Numbered from the stretch's first letter, positions 23,401 to 38,655 are shown. The stretch: DNA of 64,000 bases from Gymnogyps californianus (GCF_018139145.2 NC_059486.1:2356001-2420000), one strand, 5' to 3'. Numbers and translations are program-made. The notes: generated from the sequence alone by a model not told the origin.

Positions 23401-26400
23401 TAAATCCTTCACTGAGACTTGGCAAAGATAAAAGATGACATACAAATGCCCTGACACTGTTGCTTGTCACAAACAGCTCTGAAGTAGTAGCATTTAGATA
23501 ATCTGTTCCAGGGGGCATGAAGGAAGAAGGCAGCATGGTATGGAGTGAAGAGATTTATCCAGCAGAAAGCTGTTTCAGGTGCATGTGCTGCATGCAGTGG
23601 TGTGCTCAGTTTCTTGCTGGTTTTAAGAGCAAATGAACAACGACGACAACAAAAAAGTAATTTTTTTCATCCTTCATTTGTAAAAGATTGTTGGTGGCTG
23701 TCCTGTATCCTTTTTTTCCCAGCCACTTGACTCTGTGCTTATACAGGGAAAGGATTAAAGTCAAACATGTCATTCTGCTGTTGATTGGTTGCATGTTAAG
23801 AAGAATGATGCTCAACTCAGCTGATCATTCAGCTCTTTGAAGCACTAAGCATGGCACGGTTTTTCTGTTGGCCATGTGAGGCTCATTTCAGAATTAGGTT
23901 GGCTTTTTTTTTTAATGTGTTGGTTTTTTCCATTCTTGAATTCAGAGTATGAAAAAATTTAAAGAACTTTGTTTATGCAGTTATTGCAGTGCTTGTCTGC
24001 CGGTTGCTTGGCCTAACAGAAATGTCGTGTTGGAAGCTGAGCCACGGCTCATTCAGTGCACGGTAAGGCCTCTCTTCACTGCCATATGGTTTCTCCCTTT
24101 TTAAGGGGCAGAAGGGATAAGCCCTGAGGGAAGGGAACACAAACCATTCCCCGCTTTTTTTAAATGGATAGGATAAAGAGGGGAATGTTAATATGTAGTT
24201 TAGTAAATGATCTGATTTCAGGAGACTACACAGGGTTGAGATGGTTGGTTTGTTTTGGTTTTTTTAAACGAAGAGAATTATAGACCCAGGAGTAAAAGAT
24301 GGGAGAATATCTGTGTACAGGTGCTTGCTGGTGCTTCAGTCTTACTGTAGAAAGTTGTGCTATCCAAATAGGAATCTTTCTCAGAGTGTAGAAATAATAT
24401 ATAGCTATGAAGAAAACTTTTTTTAGTTAAGCAATCTCCTCTGTTCCTTGATGTGTTTCTTGCTTCTGTTCTTTCAATTCACTTGACAGGGACTTAGGCA
24501 GATGTTACTAAATATTTTGTTTCAGTGGGCGTGGGGGACAAGAGTTCTTGTCAGCGTGTGTGTTTGCCTCCTCCATAAGCACGCGTTGTTACAGGGTATT
24601 TTCCAGTCGTCCTGTCTTTGTCCTTTTGTCCTTCCTTCGTAGTGAGGTGTATCAAGACGAGGTGAATTTTATCTCGTATTTAAATGGCTTGAGTAGAGTG
24701 TGAAATGATATTTTGTTGCTGTGTGAGGATGATGTAGTGAAATGAAACACTGTAACCAAAACAGATGGTGCTAATCTTGAATCTGTCTGCAAGATCTTAT
24801 AGCATTTAATTAAAATGGTGGTGTAATTCCCATGACACCTTTAACTACAGTTTAAATCCTTGGACTATGAACTAAGGGCTTTCTTATGCAGATTTTTACT
24901 CATGTGAGTAGTCCTTAGTATGAGTCTCTAGTGGCTTCAGAATAGCTACTTATTTGAATGAAGCTCTCTAAGATGAGACTCTAATAAAACTGGCAAATAT
25001 ATATGGCATTTACATTTTTTATGTTCCAATTTGAAGCATAAATTGTAGATAAAGATACTTAGCAACTACAGTATCCTACATAGAAGCAAACAAAAATCTA
25101 GGTTAGAGAAATTGTTTAGATTATGCCTAACTTCAGAGGCTGGTAAATACAGCGTTTTAAGGTACCCTGGACAACTTAACATTTTCCCCTTGGTTAGAAG
25201 GGCATGTGATGAAAGCTTTTTCATTTTTATATTCCTTTTGGTTAACTGAAACTTGTTTGTAGACGTACCTGACTTCAGTGATGAGGTGTGTTTTGGTTTG
25301 GTTTTTTACATTACTTCCTTCTTTTCTTAAGAGAATTAGAGACACTTATGTTTGCACTGTGCGGACCTGAATTTGTCTGGGTAGCACCTTTTGGACAGGC
25401 AATTGGGAAGTATTTTTATACCTGGTTTTTGTTTTGTTTCAGGTAGGAGGATTGAGAAAGATAAAATGACCTGACCAATGCCATGTTGAAAGTCTTTGAG
25501 AGAGTCAGGGTTGGAGCTGAGGGCCTGTGTGATGGATATCTAGTTCTTATGCTCATAAGACCCTTCAAATCTTTTCTGTAGATATTTGCCTGCTTTTCAA
25601 GTATATCCTTCCTATTTTGGAAGTACTGGGGTGCTGATTTTCTACACTCTGGAGCCTGAATCTGCCTTAGCTTTTCTCACCTTTCTGTACTACATGAAGC
25701 AGGAAAAATAACATGTGATTATATAATTTTGGCCATTGTTTTTCATGTAGAGAAGTACAATAATACAGAAAGAACTCTGCCTTACATTTGGTGTGGCCAA
25801 ATACAAGAATTTCTCAAACTTCTGATGCTCTGCCTTTTTCTGGTTCTGCTGTGTCTGTATTCTTGTATAATCTCTCCAAGGGAGCTTTGTGTATTAAAAT
25901 GGGTGTAATTACTCAAGTCTTCTGGAGAAGTTAATTTAGAATTGGTCTGTCCATTTCCCATACAACATATATAGTTCAAAAAGCATTTGGTGGAGATGAG
26001 GAAAAAAAAGAGGAGGCGGAAGATGTGTTTTGTTTGTGTTCCATCTGCGAGGACTGCAGAAGAAGAAAATAGTCATAGTGGCTACACAGCACTAATTATA
26101 TCTTCAGGGTTGCTGGTAGCACGCCAGAATCAAGTTGTGCAGTGTGAAATGTTACTGGGGAATTGTGATTTTTAGCAGCCTAAACTCTGCCAATCTGGAG
26201 CGCTGTGAGATCAGCAGAAGACCCTTCCTGCCTGTCTATTATTCTGATTTAAGCCTGAGGGGTGAAAAAGAATCAGAGCTTAGGTTTTATCTCTGCTAGG
26301 AATTTATGGTTCTGGATGCTGTCCTGGATTTAAAATGGCTCCAGCCCTCAGCTGTTGCAGATAGATGCGAAGGTGTCTGTATTTAGGGCAGCAGACTAAT

Positions 26401-29400
26401 GGTTGTAAAAGAAAGTGCTAATTTGCTTTCTCTGTCTCTTCTGCTTGCTTGTGTGTATAGGGGTTATCAGAGGTTTGAATACTCTTAGTTCATTTCTTTT
26501 GAAGCCATTTCACTCTGCAGAGTGTAACGGTTAAGACAGTGACCTAGGAGGAAGGAAACCTGTGTTTGCGCTCCTTTTCAAAGAACTGTATATGACATTC
26601 TTTCTATGGCCATGTTTCTGAATGAAAGCGTTGGCATGGCTGTGTTTTCTTAATGCCTGTTTCTTGGGTATGTTTTGGATGCCTACATGGAATTTTGGGT
26701 TCGAACGCACTGTTCTATCCTGATAGCTGCTTTTGGTTACGTCAGAAACAGATCTTTTTTGTGTCTTGGGAATTTTACTGTAAGAAGTTGAATGTTGGTG
26801 AAGATTTTGTATATTACTGTTAGACGTTGAGATCTGATTTCTCTGTTTCCTTACAGGTTTGGCCCAGTGCATTTAGAACGGGCGTCTTACAAACACTTTG
26901 TTCTGTGTCCAATTGCAGCTAACTGAATTTAGAAAAAAATAATTTTGAAAAAGCCCCTCTTATCTGGGAAGTTGAACCCTTCACAGCACAGTCCTCCAAA
27001 ACATATGTTCCTTTATAAACCAAAGCAAAACTCTCTTGCATAATGCATGATTTACTAACAATATTGGTTAATAGTAAGTATTTCTAAGTTCCTTTTTTGT
27101 CAGGCTTTTTAGTGTTAAGAACATTGTAGCAACCATAATAAGCCAAGACTATGCATATGGGAAAAGATGCAAGAAACACAGCAGATTACATCACCTAGCA
27201 AGACTTTTGCTTTGTTCTGCATTCATTTCTAAACAGTTGTGAGTAAAACAGCATGTTCACAGTTTTGTCCTCCGGCTGGCAATCTTGGTTGCTATCTCAG
27301 TGAGTGCTTCAGGCTGCTTTAAAACCAGCAGCCTTGCTAAAAGGAGCAGCTCTGCCCTCCCTGACCTGCTTTGCAGTCCTCTGTCTTACTGGTACAAGCA
27401 TCTCTGTGGCTAGTTAATGAATCAGGTATGGGGACTGTTCTGACTAGAGGTAAAAACAGTTTAATATAATACTTCCAATTTTTAGTCAGTTCACCTCAGT
27501 ATGAACCTATGCAAACAGCAGCGCTGCCATAAAGCGGAAGTGGTGGTAAAGTCAGAAGCAGATGACTGATGCAGGGAAGGCAGGCCAGTCCAGGACTGCT
27601 TTTGGCACCGGTGCTTGCTTGTGTTGGTTTAAGGTATATATTAACAACAGTCTCTGTGTGCAGTTTAATGTTCTGTTTTATCTGATTGGAGCTGTCACTG
27701 AAAGGGGAGATCCCACTCCGCTGCTGCTCTCAGCTGTGCGTTCTCACTCCTGCTCTTCTGTCTGCTTTAGTGATTATGTGGCTGCAGGGTAAGCTGTCAG
27801 TGTGCTGATCTGATAAACATTTTTCTTTCTTTTTGTTTCTCATCTTTAAATTGGTGAACTGATTCCATTCGCCCAGTGATTGCATGATCACTGGATCTAA
27901 TGTCAGACTGGGAGACGGAAATGCATGGCTGGGGATGAGGAAGAGGCTGCCATTTTGGTAGCAGCCTGTGTTCACTGCTGATTAAGCATAAATGAAACAG
28001 TGTTTTTCACTTTGACCAGGAAATGATGTGAGAGATGTCGTTTTATGCTGCTACTAAGTCCAAAACCCCCAGTACTTGTCTCTTCCTTTTCTTGGGAGTC
28101 ACTTTCTGTGTGGGTGGTCACTAGTGATCCTGGTTAGCTCTAGTAGTTAGTCATTCCTCACAGTCTATAGAATTAGACACTCCAGAAGTTTGTTAGTGTA
28201 GAATTAAATTGGATGCAGCTCTGCTGGTTTCTGTACGCTTTTCTGGACCGTATTTAATCTGTAATACGGATGGAATGTTACGAGTTGATACCTCTGAGCT
28301 ACCAGAAAGCTGCAAGAGCTTGTCTGCTGTTTCAAACAGTTATTGCTGTGTTGATCAAGTGAGTGGTGCTGTTGAGTAACCTTTTTTGTTCGGCTGGGTT
28401 TTTTGGTTTTGGTTTTTGTTATCCTCCTATTCCATGTTTTTTGTGATGTACAACACGTTTGTAGTGGATTATGACATACAAACATTTAATGTTTTTTTTC
28501 CTAGGTTGCCTGTGCTGGCACTAATCTTTGGTGTTTTGTGATTCATAGTCCTATTCATTATACTATTTCAGAAACTCTGCACGTTCTTTTTCCAAGCTAT
28601 AGATAGAGATCCATGTAGAACAGATGTAGATGTTTTGGAGAAGCATGTGTAAGTACTTTCTCTTAGAGTATTATGTAATGTGTTAGGTATTCCAGTGCTG
28701 CACAGCACCCTACTGGGAAAAAATAATTTTTGCCCTTCCCTTTTGCCGCCTCCTCCTGTGCTCCCATGCCCTCTTTTGTGCCAGGAACATGGCATATATG
28801 CTGTGCATCTTGGCCAGTCTTGACTATCTTTTCTGATTTGCTTTTCCATAGTTCCCCAACACTTTGAATGGATGATCAGCATTTCTGTCTGAGTGCAAAA
28901 GCAGTAGAGCTGGCTGTAGAAAGTCTTCAGCAGGGATAATCCAGTGCTGTCTGCGATTTCACCGCCATTGGTGTCCTGCTGACATGATACAGGATGGTAG
29001 CGTCGCCTCCGCAATGTGGAGCTGAAGATGACTGGTGGTTTAGGGGCACGCAAAAAATAAAAACAATTTCACTGCTGTTCAATGTTTTGTCAGATTTTTC
29101 CTCTTCCCAGTAGAGGTCAGCTACTGTATTGTGTGCCTGGTGAGGCCTCTGCAGAGGAAAATTAAATAGGCAATCTGGGTAATTCAGTGTTTGGGGAAAT
29201 AGTCCTTGAGGCATAGTCACAGGAACTTTAGTCATGGGTCAGAACCCTGCTGTGCTAGGCAATGTACAGGCAGAATGAAGTGAAACTGTTTTAGAGGATA
29301 TGTTTATAAGATCAAAGAAATACAAGTATTTTTTTGCTTGTGTTGTTGGTATGATGAACGTCACCTTCAGCTCCTCAGCAGTTAACCAGCTAGCTCTTGG

Positions 29401-31141
29401 ACAAGTAACATCCTACTTCCAGTTATTGTGGTGAAGGAAAGTAAATTTTAGAGTTTAAACTTCTAAATGAACTAAGTTTGTGGACTTGAAAAGGGAGATC
29501 CTTTTGTACGTGACATGTAGTATGGGTTTTGGAGGAGCAATGTAGGCCAGTAGGTTAAATGTCCTTGTGCAGATGATGAAAATGGGAGGAATACGTGATT
29601 TGCAAGTCTTTTGTTTTCTTTAGGAGTAAAAATTCACCCTTTTTCTTGTTGATATTTTCTATATGTACTGTCCAGAGAAAGGAAAGGAATGTTTACTGTT
29701 TAAATACAGCTTAATTTATTACTGGTGGCAGGGCGGGCGTTCCTACAGCTAGTGTTGCCACTGCTGTGTCTTTCCCCTTCTCCCTGGCAATGACTTTTCT
29801 TGTTAAAGGTGTAGATGCTGTATTTGAGTTTTTGCAGCTCGTTGATGTAGACCAGCTGGCTTTTCCTGTAGGACCACTTTAGAGCTGAGCACGCTGGCTA
29901 TTTCTGAGCAGCAAAGTGAAGGTGTGAATAGTGTAAATGAAGGTAATAACAGCAGTGAGAATGTGGTAACATGGGTTAGAAACTAGAATACAAGCCTACT
30001 GTGAACACAGAGTGTATATATACCACTTTTTTATTTGATAATGATGCTCATGCTAGCTAGACTAAAAGTCACACGAGTGTTCCCCCTTGTGTCCTGCGCA
30101 GACTCCCAGAGCCAGTGGAGAGTGGAGAGAAAGGAGAACGCAGCAACAGTCATAGGGACAAACTGAGAGTGGAGGAAAAGCGGAAGGGGAAACCAAGCAG
30201 CAGGCTGGGGAGGGGAGAGGAAGAGTGCGATGGGCAGGGTAATAGAAGTAGATGAAAAGGTAGCAATCTGGACACTTCAGAGACGGGAGGAACTGAATGT
30301 GATAACTGTGAATATCTGCTATTAAAAGTGAAAAAAAAAATTAGAACCATTGCTCTGCTGACCTGGTTCTAGCTGCCAACTCTTTCATGGTTTGATTACT
30401 TTGTCAGCTTCTTCCCTGGCAATTGTTTATTCACACTGCTATGCAGTGGGACACCTACACTCCTTCAGATTTTTACCCTGTGTAGAGGGAAAATCCTTCC
30501 CAAAAGTCTGGGTAGCCATTTTCCTGTTCTTTTTATTCTTCCTTGATGGTTAGTAAGAGAATTTGGTCTGGTCGAGAGACAGTAAATGGCAACTTTCCTT
30601 ATTCTCTTTTTGTTCATTTGAGCAAAATAAAAAGCATGTGTGGTAAACCTGTAACATCACAATATGAAACTGTATTTCACCATTTTCAGTAAGTCACTTG
30701 TTTTCTTACGTCCTGTAGTACTTCCTGTTTGTGACTTTCAAGTGGTCAGTTTTTGGGCTGACACTGAACTCACGTGGCCACCGAGCAGCATGTAGGGAAT
30801 GGGCCTTATTCCCTCTCCCTGTTTCTTTGTTTGTTTTTTTCCTTCTAATTTGTAAGATTACAATAAGATAACAAAAAGGTTAGAAATGAATGAATCTGCT
30901 GGAAATGAGTCAAGTTGTGGTGAAAAACCTAAATGCGGGGGTAAGTCAGGTTTATTCAGTACTGTTTCTAAGATTTCCCACACACCCCCCCTTCCTTGAG
31001 GGGGAACAGAGGAAAATATGGGAATAGGAGGAGTTTTTAACTTTGGCTGCTTAGAGCTAACTTCTAGGAATTAAACAGTGAAAATGAAACAAACCAGCAC
31101 TATGAATATAACTAAATTTTAAAATCGTGATTTAATGGCTC

Positions 31142-31163
31142 TTTTTTTTTTTCCCCCCCATAG
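31142..31163 (+). promoter_or_regulatory. MED13L: Intron 1 acceptor with long T11-C7 polypyrimidine tract
   Basis: Eleven T, seven C and then atag directly precede exon 2. It is a strong U2AF-type polypyrimidine tract, consistent with definition of an exon that lies after a 19.5 kb intron. Confidence 0.9.
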
Positions 31164-31427
<264 letters not shown>

Positions 31428-32034
31428 TGATTTATTTATATTTTTTCCAGTGAAAAAGGAACTCTGTCGTTAAAGGCTTTAACTTACTACCATATGGGAT
31501 TTTGTCACAATTTATGTATTAAGACCTAAAGGGGAAAAAAAAGCTTGTAAATTTGACTTTTCTGCTGCAAGCGATCTGCAGATAAAATGCAAAATAAAAC
31601 TTTAAAGAACTTAGGACACCTATAGCCAACATCATTACTTAGATTTTTGTGACATCTTAAATGTGCTGTAAAGTTAGAATAAATTCTAGTTCAAAGAAAA
31701 TAAACTCAGGCATAAGGTAATAGTTGATGGAATAAAACACCTATACTACAGAGTCAGGTAAACTCCAATGCACCACAGGTAAATCTGCAAGGTCAGAACT
31801 TGCCGTGTTGGTCATGCTAAAGGATTTGAACGTGAATGGAGGCAAGTGGCAACAAAGTGAATGTGATAAAGGGAAGGTAGGACAAAGGTGACAATGATCA
31901 GTTTACGTGATTGTGAGTTTTGTGCAACCTGATTGTCCTCAGTGTCTCCAGAATGTGTAGCCTTAAAATTAGAGAACAAAACTAACTTTATCTGTTGTGA
32001 TCCATTTTGGCTATGACTATCATATGTATTTATA

Positions 32035-32065
32035 TATATATTAATTGAAAAGCAATTAATATATA
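32035..32065. repeat. 13-bp perfect inverted repeat, 5-base loop
   Basis: tatatattaattg, loop aaaag, then caattaatatata. It could form an AT hairpin or cruciform; it lies in intron 2. Confidence 0.85.
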
Positions 32066-35000
32066 GTTGCAATTATGTATTGTTGCTATGAGTACACCTA
32101 GTTTGCCTGAAAACTTTAACTTTTAAAAGGTATTTTATTAGACTGCATGAATACTTGTCTCTTGTTTTACCTCTCATGTCTTGGATGAAAACAATGAAAG
32201 TTCACTAATCCTGGAATAATAATAGTAATTTAAAAAAAAAACCCAAACCAATAATAAGGATCAGTTCCTTGGTTTTTGCAATAAATTTTCATCCTGGTAG
32301 CCTTTAGACCTTCTGCATACTTGGCAATAAAATTTGTATGCCAGTTCAAATATATAGAATGCTGTATTTGTCAAGTGTGCTGTAGTTGTCCTTTATCTCC
32401 CCACCTCTGCCCCACACTGTTTTGGTCCTGGGTTATGGTATGTTCACTTTCTTATTTGTTACCCTGTTCTAACCACCTATCTTCAGACCATGACAAACTT
32501 CATACTTTCATGAATACCAGATTGTTTCTTTGGTAATATAGCCTGTGAAATCACAGATCTGAAACACTGTGTATCTTTAGGCGTATTTCGTACAGGTAGC
32601 TATGTGTTCATGTATAATTAAAGAGATGGCTCGGAAGTGCTGCACCAAGCCATTCCACATTAATTTTTTATGAGGCACCTGTTTTGAATGAAGGCATGGG
32701 TAATATTTCTACTTACCCAGCAAAGCTTTAATAATATATGCTTTTCTCTTTGTGAAATATAGTTTATTTAGTATTTCAAATGTAGTATATGGGACTTAAG
32801 TCTCTTTTTATTTGAAGGGAGCTGCAGGTGATAGCTTCTGTTTCTAATTGTTGTAAATTGATGTAGCTTGTTTATATCTAACATCTTGGTTACAACAATA
32901 TAATGCTACTTCCAGTGATAATGGTATGGTGAAGCATTTAAATGTATGAATAGCTGAACCTGCTCAGATATAGTATGGGACAGAGTATAGCAAATAGAGA
33001 ATAGCATCACTTTGCTATTCTCTGTGCACACATTTTTTTCCTGGTCCAAAATTTTATGGAGCATCCAGGCTGGAGCCTTCAGCACAATAATTTTTTAAGT
33101 AAAATTAAATCTGAAAATTGTCTGCAGGAGCACTGGTTTTTTAAGTGTCAACAGCAGCAGTATCACACTGATGATAAACAATGTGGGTGTAGTGTGTTTC
33201 ACAACACTGCAGCCAGCTGTCCTGAAAAGATGTGTCTGCCCTGGTACAATAGCACTGTCATTGAGTGATCCTTATTTGCAGTGCTCTCTCACAGTAAAGT
33301 AAAAATGTCTGAAAGAGAAAGATTGTACAGAGGGATGTGAAGAGATGCAAAGTTGAGTTTGGAGATGGAGAAAGTAGGACTATGCATAACTCACTTAGGG
33401 GAATGAAGTACATGGTAATTGAAAGAAGAAGAAATATGCTCCTGCTAACTGTCAGGACCCTACAGGAATTTGGGAAGTAATCTCCTTTTCTTCTCCCTTC
33501 CACTGCAGGTTTTGGAATTCTCTGTAATGTGTGTAAATCATATAATGATAGGTTTACTTGTTCTATATTAAAAGCACATTGAAACGCTTGTAGTGACTTA
33601 TCAGATAATAGTTTAAAGTGAGGTAATTGTAAAAGTATTATAAGTTTTACTGCTGATAGAGCTGTCTTGCTCTCTTCAGTAGTTTTTTAGAGTTCAAACA
33701 TCAGTATTGACAAAATATTGAACATCAAATTCTGCCAGAATGAGGCATTTATGTACATGGATTCCTTGAAATATGACGAAGGACACTGTATTCAATGTTT
33801 CATGCAGCAGCAAGGCAGAAGAAACAAGGTTATTTTGCTTTTTATTGATAACCAGACCATAGTACTGAAATATTTGATCGTTGAAATTAGTTTCCTGAGT
33901 TTACATGCTCTTGAAAATATAAAGGACTTTGCATGTGGGCATACAAACAGAAAATAAGTAAGTTACTGAAGCATAGTAATTTACTTGCCTGTCAGCTGAG
34001 CCACCATAGCATGCTGTTTGTTTTTGGTATAACCTAGTCGTGAAATAAGCTGCATGGGCTTAAAGTCTTGTTCATACGGGTTGGATTGTCACTGTGGCCA
34101 GTCACTTATAGTTCAATGACCAGAGCTTTGTTTTTGTGTTTGTGCTCATACGTTTAGGAGCACAAGTCCCAGAAATCTGACACTGCAAATCCAAGTGGAA
34201 GACTAGAGTCTATCCGAAACATTTTCAGCTTTACAAATCCTGTCTTTTGAGATGTATGAACTTTAGGAAATAATGGCTGTTAATAAGATCATGAATTCTT
34301 ACCAAGTGTGAAGTTCTTCACAATGTTTTGGATTTCTCTTTTCCTGCCTAGGACTTGTGCTTTAAAAGTGAAATTTTCATTAGGGTAATAGAGACATAAA
34401 TTTAAGTTTTTCTTTTATTCATTCAAGTCTAAATTAGAACTATTGATTTTCCTGAATAAGAGTCACTCAAATAATATTGTATGACATTTAGTACTTTCGT
34501 TAAACAAATGAGAAGTCCAAACTGAGACTTTTCTTTCAGAAACACTTTTTAAAGTTTTGCATATGAACTGTGTGGGTTGCCTTATCTTTATAACATTCAA
34601 GATTGTTGTTTCCAAAATCATCTATCTGCCTTTAGTAAAAGAATTTCAAATAGTCATAGGGAAAGCAACTTAGTAGTTATAAACAACTGTTCTTAGTACC
34701 TCCTGTTTATGTAGTAGCTTTCCAAAACTGTGTAGATAATTAAATGCTGTCATGGGAGATTAAGTAAAAACAATTATTTGCAGAACAGCTATAGATCAGT
34801 TAAGCAGTTAGATTAGCTAGACAGCTGTGAATTTCATAGGTGTGTCTCTTGCACTCCTACATTTCTTTTTCCTACCAGCCTTAGCTGTTGTGTTCTGTTT
34901 TTTATTATGATTGGATTTCAAAGTTGAAGAAAGATGAAAGATCTTTATTCTGCCCCAAGTGAAAAAAGCTAATTGGTATGGGGTCACTGAGTGGGAGAAA

Positions 35001-38000
35001 AAAATTGAGTGATTTTACAAGTTTGAAAAAGTTGGGAGTGTTTTAGTTTGTGGAAGTTTTTTCTCAAGGATAAATGCTATTTAATGATACTACTGCCTGA
35101 AGAGGTTTGACAAGTGTTGCAGCTGCTGTACCTTTTCCCATAAAAATATTTTTTTGTAAATTCTGCAGAAGAAATGGAATGGAGAGGAGGTAGTATCTTA
35201 CTGTTGGCAGGTTTTTTGACAGGAAAGTTGTAGATTTGCAAGTTGCAGTGATCTCATTTGCATTTGGTGACCAAATACCATCTGGAGCACCATAGAAAAT
35301 TTATACTTGACTGTTGGGGTTTTTTCTTTTCTCCCACCTCCCACCTTGTACCCTATCCATTCCACGTAGATTATCAGCAGGTGATATCTGTTCCTTAGTT
35401 GCCACCTTTGCTTTTGCAAAGAATACTCATGTCTGACATTTTAAACAACCTTTTTGTCTGACAGTTTTGTCTATGAACTTGTATCTGCATATTGAGTTTA
35501 TGGATATATTCAGTTTTGTCTGTTGCATCTGCGGTACAGAATACTTGAATTATCAGGAATAATGCAGGGATTATGATGTGCACTGCTACTGAGAACGTAG
35601 TTTGGGTGATTGTAAACATGAGCCTGGAGGTGGACTCTGGAAGGCTGTCAGAATGTTAGACAGTATCTTGAAAATGAATAAGATTCTGGGCGTTTGATAG
35701 AAGGATGCAGTTTTGTTTAAAGAACTATCAACTTAATAGCTTATTTGCCTGAAATCACTGATTCTGGTAGGTATTTGGGATTGCCATCACATGCGTTCCT
35801 CTGTGAAGCTATGAAGAGAAGACGAGTGAATATGAGGAACTTAAGGCATCAGTGAGAAACCCCAGACACCCATCTGTACTCTCCAGCCGTTATTGTTGGC
35901 CTAAGCAATGCATGGCACAGAAGTGAAAACCCTGTATTGTGACAGGTGCTCCATCGTATAGTTTCAAAATAGAAGCTTAACAGTACAAAGCTCCTTGAGA
36001 GAAAATAAATACAATTTTAGTATTTTGCTACTCTTGGGACAGTCATCCTTGAAGTGTTGGTAAAGTTACAGTTAACTCTTTAGTCGCTCTCACTTAAAAT
36101 TCACTTAAAGACATTTTCCCCTCAAATAGATCAGATTGACAGTTCTTTCTGTGCAACTTTTTTGTTGCAGGGAGAAGGGCATGTGAAGGGAAGGTGGTAT
36201 ATGTAATGTTGCTATTTTACTGTGGGCTGAATTCTTTTGAGCCAAACCCTTTGGTTTTTATGCATTGGCTGGTATATGGCACTTGATCCACTAATTGCTG
36301 GAGGTGCTTCCCCCCAAAAGATACTAATAACCTTTGTACTATATTGGATGTAGAATGTTAGGATTTTGATGGAAACTCCTATGAAGAATAGATTATCTTG
36401 AATTAATTAGGTAAATCTTTCCTGAAATATTATCGTTCATGATATTCACAGCTTGGTAAGTTTAAAAATGTAGTTAAAACTTGATCTGTGACAGGAAAAA
36501 CACGGAGGTTCAGTTCATTCCTGTTTATGAATTCTTGGCATATTGGGCTGACGCAGTCGTAATCCCCGTGTGCTGATAAATGTTGAGAGGAAAAAATGTT
36601 AGCTGTAGGAAGGACTTTTTGTAAGGCATCCACGGTAGACCATATAGTTGTGGCCCAGACTTAATTTCTGCTATTGTTTCTCCAACTGCAAATTGCTAAT
36701 GGGCAGTTTTTCACCTACAGGAAAACAGAGCATGCCAGCTATGTTTTCAAGGATGTTTCCTGAGAAGAATAACTTGCCAGAGCTCAATCTAGGTATTTTT
36801 ATTACAGCTAGGTAGGGTTCTTGATGCTCACTTATTAACTTCCAGATTTCGAAGTTTATTTTATCAGTTAAGTCTTCTAAATTAAGAAAATGTTAAACCT
36901 ATAATTGTTAAGCACATGATGGTTTTTCAGTATTTATTAGGGATTTTTGAAAAATAATGGAAAACTTGAATTTTGGGGGGAAAAAAAAGGAATTTTTGTT
37001 GTTGTTGTTCTGCTAATGTAAAAGAGCGTAAAGGAGTGAAAAGTCTCCTTTACTTTCCGTTCCACTTTAAAATAGTCTATTTAAGGTTCTTTCAAGGTAC
37101 TGTGTTTGATTTACTGTAGTTGTAAGGAATTGGGAGCTCTTCTGGGAGATACGAAATATGTTCTTAGCTAGTGTGTAGCGAGATATGTTAATTATTGAAT
37201 GAGAAGATGTTCCTGTCTGTTGAAACATATTTTAAGTGTGTGAAGCAATGCGTAAAATCAAGAATAAGCACCCCTTCCTGTGAAATGGGTATACAAATTA
37301 ATAGTATTGCTTTTAATGAAAGTGCTCTTAAATCTTTCATTCTATTATAAGATCATGAAAGTGGGAAAGAAGGGAGTGATTTGCTGCTGAAATTGCATTA
37401 TGGCTAGCTTTGATACTTTCTTGAAATGACCAAAGGGTTATCTCCTTGTTTCCTGCTTTGATAGGCTTAGTTGAAGGGTGTACAAGCATGGAATGTGTAT
37501 TACAACAATTTGTTTTATGTGCTTTAGATAACTACGTAAAACCCATAACTATTGTCATGCTCGGTATTATTTAGAATGAGACCAGCTAATACATGGAAAA
37601 GCAGTTTACGAACAAGGACTAAAAGGAATCTCACAGGAGCTGAAATGGAAGTATTTTTGAAGGCTTTCAATTTAAAAAGAAGCTACGAATATCAAGCAGC
37701 TGAGTACCACTTATTAATAATTTGAAGTGAAATCTGAAAATGGTTAATTGCCGGTTCTTGAGTTAAGAGTGGAATTGGCAAGTAGGTTCATATGACAGAA
37801 GACTTTATTGGAATATTAAGTTACTGAAAAGTCTGTTTCTGGGTTGATTACTTGCAATGAGATAAGTCATTTGCATTTTCTTAATTGCCTAGCATAGATT
37901 ATTTCCAAAGACATGAAAACAAAGTTAAACTTTTACATTCTTTTGGAAAGAAGATAGGATTTAAAAGTGAATTCATACTTTCTCAGCTGGCAGAATTGTT

Positions 38001-38629
38001 CTGTGACCCTTATATTTGACACCGTTAATTGGTGTCCGGTGATTGCCAGTTGAAGTTTAGCTTAGACAAAATAAACTTTTTCTTTTAAGGAGGCATATTA
38101 AATGAGGTTATTATGCCATCATTTGGGATTAAGGAATTGCTTCATGGGAAAATGCCAACTCCTTTTATACACATGAAGTTGACAAGAGCCTTATTGTGTC
38201 TGGGCAAGATGTCTTCATTTTATTTTGTTTTCTTTTTAAAATAAATATTCTTCCCACCACCCCAACTTCTTCTCCCTTTCTACTTTAAAAATGGTTTATA
38301 GACAGCAAGGGTATGATTTGTTTAAAGGAAGAAAAAAAAATCAAACTTGAGCCTCCCATTTAGAAGTCAGATTGCGCTTACCTTTTCCTTAATTCTTCTT
38401 TTCTACAGTGGTTTTTCTCTCAACATTAACAGTGAATCTCAGTGTTCAGAGTAGTATCAAATGAATACATATGGCATTCATGAATTCATTATCAATTCTA
38501 GTCAACGATGTACCATTCTAACATATCGCATTTTTTCCCTTTTTACAGTCTGCAATAGCTAAGTCTAAAAGGTAACAAAAAAAATATGAAATCTACCTAA
38601 GGATCATATGTAAGAGAGCCTAACGCCTC

Positions 38630-38655
38630 TTTTTTTTTTTTTTTTTTTTTTTTTT
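38630..38655 (+). repeat. T26 homopolymer
   Basis: Twenty-six T followed by ccctccc. Without a recognisable LINE or SINE body on the minus strand beside it, I treat it as a simple tract rather than a retroposon tail. Confidence 0.9.

Larger units (their letters stand above)
11649..31163 (+). other. MED13L: MED13L intron 1
   Basis: 19,515 bases from donor gtgagt (11649) to an acceptor with T11-C7 followed by atag (31142-31163), phase 0. The sequence is AT-rich and, on the + strand, visibly richer in T runs than A runs. Apart from the CpG-island tail, an old L2-type remnant near 17.2-17.5 kb and low-complexity tracts listed separately, I see no exon, RNA gene or intact repeat. The longest open frames (26531-26872 and 28568-29053, both minus) have no recognisable content. 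Confidence 0.9.

Noticed and set aside
26531..26872. 113-codon minus-strand frame in intron 1
   Set aside because: Serine-, lysine- and histidine-rich with no motif, no splice context and no start-region features; most likely chance.
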